Source: Ananas comosus (lineage: Eukaryota > Streptophyta > Magnoliopsida > Poales > Bromeliaceae). Taken from it: a stretch of DNA of 64,000 nucleotides. The notes below the pieces were generated by a model. That model made no database searches. It saw only the letters and a list, made by a program, of their open reading frames with translations, and was not told the DNA's origin. Below are positions 22,876 through 32,455 of this stretch, piece after piece. Position 1 is the stretch's first letter. Every line of letters begins with the position of its first letter. The translations under genes were made by a program, and so were the position numbers. The stretch covers positions 4,322,309 to 4,386,308 of the forward strand of contig NC_033640.1 in assembly GCF_001540865.1 (NCBI RefSeq), written 5' to 3'.

Positions 22876-25527
22876 TGTCACGCCCAGGTACCAGCGGAAG
22901 CATATCCGGCACGTGCACAGACCCGCCATACACCTGCAGTATATAAGGCGTCTACAAAGAAAGCAAGTTGATAGGGAGTACAACAAAGAGAGTCCTATCC
23001 TGATATCAGAGCAATGTACAAGTCGATATACTATCAGTAAAAGAACAAAGAGTACATAAACCAAAGTCTCAGCAAAAGGAGAAAAAAGCAAAAACTATAA
23101 CATCTGGATCTACAACCTATATACAATATAGGGTATACAAATATATCTGTACAAAGGTAGTCACTCTATATAATGGACATCACCCTCGGCCGTAGCCCGA
23201 GTAGCAAGGTGATCGACTAGCATGCTCCTAGCAAAGTCTAGCTAGACGCGACTCCCTTGCCACGATCCCTAGCCTCTCCTGTAGATGGCTCTGTAAAAAC
23301 AACCACCAAAAGGGCGTGAGAACTATTAACAATAGTTCCCAGTGGGTAAGCCGCCAGCCTCAGCGAATTACACCACTAGGCTCATGATGTACTGAAATAA
23401 AGAAAAGCAGTAACTGCATGATATATAAGTATGCAATGCTAACAGGTAGTGAGCATCTAATATGCATGTAAACAACTTGTAATAATATGTAATAGCTTTC
23501 TACAGTAATGAATCATTTGCATAATAGGGATATGGCAATCTCTGTAATCATGAACATAGACGTGAATATGAGCACGAACATGTAAGTGACTACTGTACAC
23601 TTTAATTAATAAGCATTCATTACTGTCCTTTTTCATTGAGTACTATCCTTTCATTCACAGGGACCTACCCAAGGTAGTCCAGCTTGCGCCGCGCCTAATG
23701 GTCCCGTGGTAGTATACACTCCCCACGGCAATCCACTTCGGCACCCAATCCCGCACGGGCGAGTAACTGTCGCGTAGGCCAACTCCGGAGTGCCGGCTTG
23801 TAGGGAGCTACCCTCACAAGCGTGTGTGAATGAGCACGATGGCAAGCAAGCAAAGTCCATTGTCCACATGTCCCAATTTTCATATTTTCATTGCAAAGTT
23901 CTTACTCTCGATCCTCTGATCGGAATTTCAATACACGAATAGTAACAAGAGCTAGTATCCACTAGATTGTAAACATGTAAAGGTAAAGCTAAATCACATG
24001 GCATGATAATCTTTCCACTAGTATGGCACTATCAACATAGTCATGAGCATGTCATAGTTCTCTACGATAGAGTCAAGAGAATGTCATTGTTCTCTACCTT
24101 ATAAGTGCATTCTACACTTGTTCATAAGTCATTCAACTGAATTGACTACAAATATAAATACTTTCATGTGTAAGTGTTCTCTACTTTGTAGAGACTTTAT
24201 TTCAATTATGTTCAACATTATGATGACGAATGTCAAGCCCCTTATTAATCACATAAACACACAAGAAGACCATTTCTATAATACATATAGAACATAGGGG
24301 AATTTCACTTGCTCTGGTTAGGTCCGACCCACCTAGTACTAGGCTCCAAATCAACCAAGGAGTCCCAAAAAATCAGATCCACTAGGTCTCAACCCTGCTG
24401 AACACAAACATCAACACCGCGTCAAAAGAACGACCGAAAAATCCGATTTCTGCCTAAATTACACGTAATACAAAGTAATCCCTTAAATCCCTGTTTTGGG
24501 ACTAGTGTTATACCTCAAGATAAGTCTTCAAGAGCTCTCACAGGTCAACTAACGATGATCCAAGGCTCGATCGCACTCTCGCTGCGAACAAAATCAAAAC
24601 AACATCAAACTCGTCATATATTAGCAATTATAGTCGGAATCTTGCAATTTCAACTTCCTAACTGAAATTCTTACTTACCTTAGGGTAGAACAACTTCCAG
24701 ACCAGCTTCAACGAGTACAAATTCAGCTCAACGAAGCCCGAAGACCTGCTGCGAAGAAATAATCCCCAGTTGCATCAAGTCGCTCCAATAATTGCATTAA
24801 GTTCCGATTTAGCTTCATAAATGGCTAATTCTCTCAATTAACCTTCAAAGAAGCTTATCCCTAGTCTAAGGAGCTTAATTCACAGCTAAATAATCCAACT
24901 TTAATTGCTGAAATCTCAGAGTAAAGCAACTAGAAGCAATAACGCAAAAGCAACACATAAACGACTACTCGAACGTTGATAATGGAGAAAATCGAGTCGT
25001 TTACCTCTTCAAGCTTCCAACCAGCACCTCGCTGGTCCAGAGTTGCAAAGAACCTTCCAAAATACTCTCTCACGCGTCCACGAAAGCTCTGCGACGCTCG
25101 CAAACAGCGAAGAACAAGCGCGGCGACGAAAACGAGCGAAATCGTCGAATTCTATATAGAGAGAGAAAAACCCTAGAGAGAGAAAGAGGAGAAGGTGAAG
25201 AAACCCTTTGCTGAGCTCTAGCACACTCCACTGAAGTCCCAGAGTCGTGCTGGGATCAAATAGATAGGTATCCAATGTGAAAAGACCAAAATAGCCTTGC
25301 TGCCAGATTTCTGCCAGTCTGTACCGGTACAAGGTGATGGCTGTACCGGTACAACAAGCAGAAAAAGGCTGATTTCGCCTGTTTGATGCAATTTCTCACT
25401 TTTAGCCTTCCAATCATCCTCTAACTTATCCAAAAACTTGTTCTAACCTTTTAGAACATGTAGGATTGATCCACACACCATTCCACATACTCGAACTCCG
25501 CAATTTGCAAAAGTCCAGTATATTACA
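22876..25527 (-). mobile_element. 5' LTR of the gypsy element (reverse)
   Basis: Runs from TGTCACGCCCAGG to ...GTCCAGTATATTACA; read on the minus strand TGTAATATACTGGAC...GGCGTGACA, 2652 bp. It has the hairpin at 23320-23338 (stem 8, loop 3) and only two palindromes (25323, 25345). Followed by CAACC, but no matching copy is seen to the left, so the TSD cannot be confirmed. Confidence 0.85.
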
Positions 25528-25677
25528 CAACCTCTACGGTCAACCTCGTAAAGGAGGTACCTACCTATAAGGTCAAATCATATAGGGCTGATTCAGCTGA
25601 CTTATAAGGTCAAAACCCAACAGATAAGTAACTACCAATCTACTATATCATATCATCATCAGATGCACTAGAATGAA
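25528..25677. other. Unassigned spacer
   Basis: 150 bp between two LTRs with the short repeat TATAAGGTCAAA; nothing else recognised. Confidence 0.5.
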
Positions 25678-25855
25678 TGTAATACACTGAACTTTAGCAA
25701 ATTGCGAGGTTCTAATGTTCGAATAGTATTTGGCACTATTTTGGGTATGTTGGAGGGTCATAGACTGTGTTCCGACCTGTTTACTCACATCTTGAGAAGC
25801 AAGGATGAGTACTTAGCACCAAAGCCTCCAAACTGCAGGTTTTGGGGTGTTGGGT

Positions 25856-26087
25856 ACCGGTACCAGAGAGGGGTACCGGAACAACGTCGCGCAACAGAGA
25901 GATGTGCTCTCGGGTTTGAGCTCTGCGAGGTAGAGTACCGGTACTACATCACTCGAGTATCGGTACTGGGGCTTGGTACCGGTACTACATCGCGTGGGTA
26001 CCGGTACCCTGCGTGTTGTTCGCTTGACAGAGGCTCAGGTTTGCACGTTCGGCTGCGGGGTACCGGTACTCCAGCCCGCGTACCGGT
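25856..26087. repeat. ACCGGT palindrome array in LTR N (GGTACCGGTACC flavour)
   Basis: Exact cores at 25856, 25937, 25978, 26000, 26062 and 26082, with decayed ACCGGA and ATCGGT copies between them. Confidence 0.9.
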
Positions 26088-26147
26088 ATGTAGTGCAGTC
26101 CACAGGCTACATGTTTTTTAGGGTCCTTTTTGGAATTGTAGCAACAC

Positions 26148-26156
26148 TTTATATAA
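26148..26156 (+). promoter_or_regulatory. LTR N TATA box
   Basis: TTTATATAA just after TTGTAGCAACAC and about 60 bp past the last palindrome; same arrangement at 55230 (LTR F) and, reversed, at 31256-31263. Confidence 0.6.
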
Positions 26157-27434
26157 CCCCACACCTCTTGAGTGGCTTTTTTGTGCTGGAACTAGAGCAG
26201 AAGAGAGGTGAGTCTCCCCCTTCACCTCTCTCTGATTTCTTCTCTTTTTTTGTGAGATTTCATGGGTTGACCTCTCCTTTTTGCTTCTTTTTGCTTCTTT
26301 TTGCTTGGTGATGGTTCTTCTACCTTGGAGAAGCTTTGGATTGAGGATTGGAGCTTGTTTGAGGAAGGATCTCCAACCCTAGCACCTTTTAGCTTGGTTT
26401 GGAGCTTGGGAAAAAGGTTAGTAACCTTTCTACTACAGTTGATTGTGGTCTATGCTTGGGTTTTGGAAGAAAACCTAGTTTTGAAAAAATTAGGTTTTTA
26501 TTTCGGGGTTTTTGATTTGTAACCTTTGGGGTGAATTTGATGAGTATAGAACTATCTTTTAGGTTGGATTAGAAGCATCCTAGCCTTCATTTGGATTTTG
26601 GAAGAGTTTTCTACCATCTAAGGTAATTTTCTATCTATTTATGGGTTGGATTATGAGAAATTTTTGGGTGTTCGTTTGAAGCTCCTAACCCTCTTGAAAT
26701 TTTTGTTAGGGAACTAAGAGACTTGTGGACAACTCCGTTCGCGCAAATAAAGGGGGTTGTGAGGGGTATTCGGTGGGTTTGACCTCACCGAAATCGGTGA
26801 ACTCCTCCTATGTTATATTTTGTGGTTTAAAATGGAAAATCATGCATATTCATGCTAGATAGGGCATAAATGAATTTTTGAATGTCTAAAATACATATGT
26901 CATGTATCATGTTTTGTAACCTCTACGTAGTAGAGAGAGAAATGTATCGTAAGTTGCATGTGAGGTGGCATTGTTATACTATGTTGGGAATCATGATTTG
27001 TTTAGTAAAATGACAAGCTTTTACATGCTTATGAACAAAGAACATATGCTAGACATAGAGAACATTAATGTTATAGAGTGGCATTCGACTTAGTAAACGG
27101 TTAAATCTTTATACTGTGACATAGAGTTATACCTTTGGGTTGCTAGTACTTGTACCATATTTTAGACATGACGATTGTGGAATTGAGATGGATGATTATA
27201 CTTGCTTGCCATTGTGCTTATTCGCACATACTTTTGAGGGTTGCTCCCCACAAGCCAGCACTCTGGAGTTGGCCTACGCGACATATGCTCGTCCATGCGG
27301 GATTGGGTGCCTACTGGGTCGCCGTAGGATAGTCACATTCTTAGAGGGAAATGCTGGACTATCAGGGGCCATTAAGCAACACAAGCCGGACTACGCTTGT
27401 GTAGATCCCTAATTGGCTCATGATTGGTAACAAT

Positions 27435-27951
27435 GTCGTTGATTTTTCAATTTCCAAAACGATCAATTTTAGCTTTGCATTTAATTTGTTTCTCAGGTGG
27501 TAATAACTAGCATGCAAATTGCAAACAAGCTTCTTCTAATTGGCAGTTATCAGAAAATAAAGGTACAATTTAATTTTCATTGTTATGTTGCTTTTTTTAA
27601 GACATTTCGGTGCATTATAAATAGAGGTTTGTACCGCATTAGCAAATTAGTTCTGTATTTGAGATCAGGGTTCTATGTTGATCAACGAAAGCTTAAAATT
27701 ATTCTTCTCCATAAAGTTGATTGCATTCAACTTACTATGACATCACATCGCTTGATCATTGTAACTTTAACACTGGTCATGTCTAGGTAACAACAAGCTC
27801 TCTTTATTTTGTTGTTTGGATCTACTAATTTACTACTTTTGATATGATCTTCTTTGGTGATGTAATAGTTCCTGACAACCAAATGCCAAAATTATAGCTG
27901 ATATTGAGGATTTTCTATTTTTTTTTTAAATTACATTTCTTCAGTTTCAGA
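27435..27951 (+). other. Unassigned stretch, open frame with intron-like borders
   Basis: A frame is open from 27497 to 27790. TTTCTCAG|GTGG (27496/27497), AAAG|GTAC (27562/27563) and CTAG|GTAA (27786/27787) resemble exon borders and the frame contains YLRSGFYVDQRKLKIILLHK. I do not recognise a family. It may be a relic of the gene or element into which the CACTA inserted. Confidence 0.25.
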
Positions 27952-27954
27952 TGG

Positions 27955-28420
27955 CACTACAACATTTTGTATTAAAGGTGGCTTTTATCGGTACCTATAG
28001 CGGCTTTTAGAAAAGCCGCAACAAAAGTACCGATTTTTCTGAAAAAGCCACAAAAAAAGCCAGTGAAAACTAAGTCGGTATAGGTCTATGTCAATATAAC
28101 GGCATATTGCGAAAGCCGCATTTTAGTGCCTATAGTGGCTTTTTGAAAGCCACTATCAGCATTCAAACTATTGTACTATTTTAGCCGTCTTTGATTATCT
28201 ATAGTGGCTTTTTGCCAAAATACTGCAATTTCTACAGTTTTTAAGAGCTACGGCAATTGAAAAGCCGCCTTTTATTAGTATAGCGGTATTTGGTGTGCCA
28301 CAATGCGATAGTTTTTGTGGCTTTTCAATGCTGTTAATAAAATTATGTTGTGGCTTTTTGGAAGCTGTTAATATGCATATACAATGACTTTTTATAAAGC
28401 TACTATTGATCGAAATATAT
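27955..28420. repeat. CACTA left subterminal repeats
   Basis: Many direct and inverted copies of a short unit, GTGGCTTTT / AAAAGCCGC / TAGCGGCTTTT, typical of TNPA-like binding regions in CACTA ends. Confidence 0.8.
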
Positions 28421-28980
28421 GGACTTTTGAATATGTATATTAGCTAGGAATAGTTGTATGAAAGATACAATACAAAAATGATATATTCATAGCAAAAAAG
28501 TTGTTTTATTTATATATAAGTCAAGAGTATCGAATGAAACCAAAATACTAATTGTTTCTTACATACTCAACATTAATAAAATGATAAAAAATTATAATAT
28601 CAAAAAATAGTTTTTTAGAAATGACACAGTTGCTCAAAACATAAAATGATGCTATGAATATATCATTTTTGTATTGTNCTTACATCCTCAACATTAATAA
28701 AATGATAAAAAATTATAATATCAAAAAATAGTTTTTTAGAAATGACACAGTTGCTCAAAACATAAAATGATGCTAAAGGTCATAGTAGGTCCAAATACAA
28801 AAGAAATGATCAAGTATCACTGGAAGGATTTGATAATACTGACGTATAGCAAGTGCCTGAAGACTCAAGATTCTGTAACAAAAATAAAAACTTCTTTCAA
28901 TAAAATAAGAATATAGTTAATAATTAAAATATAATGATAAAATCGATAAAATTATCTAGATAAAGTCATTTTTCCTACCT
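28421..28980. other. AT-rich CACTA interior with single-N join
   Basis: No coding signal. A 97-bp block (28558-28654) repeats at 28679-28775 around the N at 28678. Confidence 0.6.
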
Positions 28981-29188
28981 GTCGACTGCCACCAAGGTTA
29001 CAATCTGGCATTTTTTGTCTTATAAATTCCATAACGTCAGCTAATTGTGACTGCAGTTGGGAAACCATTTTTTTACTCTCTTGCACTTCCTCTCTTAACT
29101 TTTGTACTTCTTCCGTTGATTCCAAGTTATAACACACACAATGTTCAGATGGGATCAATCCTAGCCCTCTTACTCGGCTGTCATACTC
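28981..29188 (-). pseudogene. CACTA transposase (PF03004), C-terminal exon, part b
   Basis: Minus-strand frame with RVRGLGLIPSE, then an EEVQKLREEVQESKKMVSQL coiled coil, ending ...GGSRQ at a GT donor (28979-28980). The RVRG-G-G segment followed by a coiled coil is typical of plant Ptta/En/Spm transposases. The exon is split by the solo LTR at 29189-31672; the other half is 31678-31782. Confidence 0.8.
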
Positions 29189-31255
29189 TGTCACGCCCCG
29201 GGACCCAGCGGAAGCCCGCCCGGCGCGTGCCCAGACCTGCCATACGTCTAAAACGTATAAGGCGTCTAGAAACAACAATAATAAAAGCAATAATAAAAGA
29301 CATCTAGGAGTATCAGAGCAATATAAATGTCTAAAAGCTACAATAAGGGTAAGGATAAAACTGTAAATCCACTAAATAAAACATAAAGTAAGTACAAAAG
29401 AAAATCCCAAATACAAGTGCTAAAAGTAGGTACATAGGTGGTCTCTATACATGAATACAAAAATCTCTCTCTCTCTCAACTACAAAAAGAAAGAGTAAAC
29501 CACCTAGGCAAAGTACCGCTGCTAGCTAGCTAAGCGATCCCCTTGCCGCGATCCCGTGCCTCCGCCGGTGCCGAAGGCTCTGAAAAGTGAACCATAAAAC
29601 AGGGGCGTGAGAACTATTAAAAATAGTTCCCAGTGGGCAATTACTGACTTCAGTGAACTGCGCCACAAGGCCCAAAAGCTACAAGAAAAGGTCAGTGACT
29701 AACAATGTAATAATTAAACGGTAAGTGAAATATAACCTACTATAACATAGAGTCTCCACTTAGCATGATTTGCATAAGTAATAAATCAACTATAACATGA
29801 ATGTACATGGATGTGTAAGACATGCATAAGCGTAGAAATGCAACCAATCCAATGTCCTCAATGCAAAGATAGTAAAAATGTCGTCGTTTACTATTCTAGT
29901 CCAAGTCCACTTTAATAGTTTTAAAGTTCACATAGCATGTTCTGTCACTAAGTCCCAATCATATAAGACCCACCCGAAGGCTGTCTGGCCTGCGCCGTGC
30001 CTAATGGCCCCGTGGTAGTCAACATCCCCACTCTAGGGATGAGCCTCCCCCACGGCGATCCACTTCGGCGCCCAATCCCGCACGGCGAGCATGTGTCGCG
30101 ATGGCTATCTCCGGAGTGCCGGCTTGTAGGGAGCGACCCTCACAAGCATGTGCGAATGAGCACAAATGGCAAGCAAGCAATGATCTGTCTCAAGTACCAA
30201 GTCCTCATGTCTAAAACATGGAATATGTCAAGTACCACGATGGCCTATCTCTATGTCGTCATGTCTCTAACATGGAATATAGCAGATACGTAATGGCCTA
30301 TCAATATGTCTCTATGTTGCAGTTTAAATGTTTACTAGTTCCAAGTGCCTCTTGATGACCCTTTTTGCTACTAAGTTCAAACATAGTATAATGTTTCCCA
30401 TACATGAACATAAGCTAAATTAGCATACTAGACGAGAATCCCATTCGTCCACATGAACCCACCCCACATGCATGACAATAACCTTGATTACTCTACCATC
30501 TAGAGTGAAATTTAACTTACACATAGGGCATGCATTTTAGGGGTTCTAAATTTCACATAAATTCCAATTAGCATAGGAAAGCATTTAAAAATAAGTTACG
30601 AATAGTTTAGAATGCACAGGGGCCATTTCGCCCCATTTCCATGAAGTCAAACCCACCGATGACGACGAAACTCCTCGTTCGCTCCAACGAGGGTGTCCCC
30701 TAGTCTCCTAGTATCCTAGAGGTATAGAAACATGTGTCAAACAAGGCTCACGAACAAAGCTAAGCTCAAACATTAAGCTTCTCTAGCTAGGTTGGAGAAA
30801 ACTCACCGAAAGCTAAAGAATCTCTCTCGATCTCAAAAAGGGAGTTAGATTCCTTCAAATCCAACCTAAATCAAAGTTCTAAACCAATCAATTTGGTTCT
30901 AGAAGCTACAAATCAAAAATCCCCATTTTTAGCCCTAAAACTCAAAATCTAGGGTTTCATCTAGTAGAAGATATTAAAACTTGATCCAAAAGGGAGATTT
31001 AGCTTACTAACCTCACAAGATGCCCAAAACCAAGTTCTAAGCCAAGTGGAGTTGAAGTTTGATCCTCCAACAAGCTCCAACCAAGATCTCAACCTTCTCC
31101 AATGGTGGAAATCCCAAAAAAAGCAAGAAGGAGAAGAAAAGAGAGATCAAAACCACTAAAAACCCACCAAAAAAAGAGATCAAATCAAGAGGGGAAGACT
31201 CACCTTGCTCTCCTCTGGTTAGGGCTCAAAAAGAGCAGCAAAGGGGCTGGGGTAG

Positions 31256-31263
31256 TTTATAAA
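31256..31263 (-). promoter_or_regulatory. LTR S TATA box
   Basis: TTTATAAA downstream (minus strand) of GCAATTGTTGCAATAC and of the palindrome array. Confidence 0.55.
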
Positions 31264-31321
31264 GAGTATTGCAACAATTGCAAAAAGACCCCTCCACGAA
31301 ATCTGCCCAGAGGCATTGTGT

Positions 31322-31472
31322 ACCGGTACACGGGAAAGTGTACCGGTACACTTCCTGCGAAACAGCCCAACCCGAGCCTCGGGTTGGCAGAAAATCTAAT
31401 GTGTACCGGTACAACCATCAAGTCGTACCGGTACAAATTCTGTACCGGTACAACCATCAAGGCTGTACCGGT
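31322..31472. repeat. ACCGGT palindrome array in LTR S
   Basis: Six cores at 31322, 31342, 31405, 31427, 31444 and 31467, in GTACCGGTAC palindromes. Confidence 0.9.
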
Positions 31473-31677
31473 ACACAGCCTGGCTGAGGCTAATCAGAGA
31501 GTACTCCAACAATCCAACCTTTTGGGATTTTGGTACAGGTTTAAACCCTCAATTCTCAGGATGCGAGCCATAGATCGGAACGCTGTCTACGATCCTTCAG
31601 AAAGTCTGAGATGGCTCGACACACAGATCAAACACTCGAACCTCGCAATTTGCAAAGGTCCAGTGTGCTACATACTC

Positions 31678-31782
31678 TTTTCTTATGACTTCGATATAAA
31701 TTTTGTTTTCCATTGTAATCACATCCTCTCGAGAAGATTCAGATGTTCCAGAGCAATTAGCCAATTTGTCTTTAGCATCAAC
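31678..31782 (-). pseudogene. CACTA transposase, C-terminal exon, part a
   Basis: Minus-strand frame starting after an AG acceptor (VDAKDKLANCSG...) and running in the same frame into 29188, across the LTR S target site. Confidence 0.7.
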
Positions 31783-32198
31783 CTAACAATAAATTTTGTT
31801 AACAAATTTATAGAAAGCATCAATTTAGACAATATGAGAGGACAAGTTTCCTTTAGCATTTTATGATCAAAAGTATAGAAAGCATCAACTTACAATAGCA
31901 ATACAAAGAAAGTTGTAACAACCTATCATTTATTCAAGGGTTTTGGAAAGCTTTTATATTCCATAATTATGAAAGATAAAAAACCATCAGCAACATTCCC
32001 ATCGACTATCCAAGAGCTCTATAATATTTCATGGTTAGGAATTTAAATTAAGAAAATAACAATGATTTGACCTATAGACTAAAATGTTGCATAGAACTAT
32101 ACTAAAAGAATCCATTAACTTAGACATGCTATCTAGCTAGGTTATAGACATATAGTAAATATAGAGTTGAAAGCTAACAAACAGAGTAGTAAAATTAC
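31783..32198 (-). other. CACTA intron-like sequence
   Basis: AT-rich, no coding signal. Confidence 0.5.
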
Positions 32199-32300
32199 CA
32201 TTAATTTTTTCGCATTGTCACTTATAAATGATCTATTTTTTTTCGTGTGAGTTAGTTCGAACATCTCAACAAGTCTAGGTACTCTGCCAGTTGTATCTTC
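32199..32300 (-). pseudogene. CACTA transposase exon (ELFxxTH motif)
   Basis: 34 codons bounded by AG and GT on the minus strand; EDTTGRVPRLVEMFELTHTK fits the conserved 'P...elF..TH.kk' block of PF03004. Confidence 0.85.
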
Positions 32301-32381
32301 CTGCAAATATCATAATGTAGACAAGTATAAGAATGTTGCAATAACATAAGTTTTACAACAATCAATAAAATAAATAGTTAC

Positions 32382-32455
32382 AATTTCTTTCTCTTTTCGT
32401 GCAAAGCTTTTGGATCCTGATGTATGTGTGTATTTCTGTTTGGCTCGACTTTCTT
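32382..32455 (-). pseudogene. CACTA transposase exon (GSKSFA motif), part b
   Basis: Contains SGSKSFARKEKEI, the 'GSKSFA' signature of plant Ptta transposases, ending at a GT donor. A four-base ACAT duplication shifts the frame just before it. The exon is interrupted by the solo LTR 32456-36285. Confidence 0.8.

Larger units (their letters stand above)
25678..27434 (+). mobile_element. LTR N, 3' truncated (GTAA-CACTGG family)
   Basis: Starts TGTAATACACTGAAC. Six exact palindromes of GGTACCGGTACC flavour (25856-26087), then GAATTGTAGCAACAC, TATA box TTTATATAA (26148-26156) and 5' splice site GAG|GTGAGT (gt at 26208). Similarity to full-length relatives stops near 27434, about 700 bp short of the end. 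Confidence 0.75.
29189..31672 (-). mobile_element. Solo LTR S (reverse, GTAA-CACTGG family), TSD TACTC
   Basis: From TGTCACGCCCCGGGACCC to ...GTCCAGTGTGCTACA, 2484 bp, flanked by TACTC at 29184-29188 and 31673-31677. Contains the hairpin (29611-29629), a reverse TATA (31256-31263) and six palindromes (31322-31472). It sits inside the last transposase exon. Confidence 0.93.
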
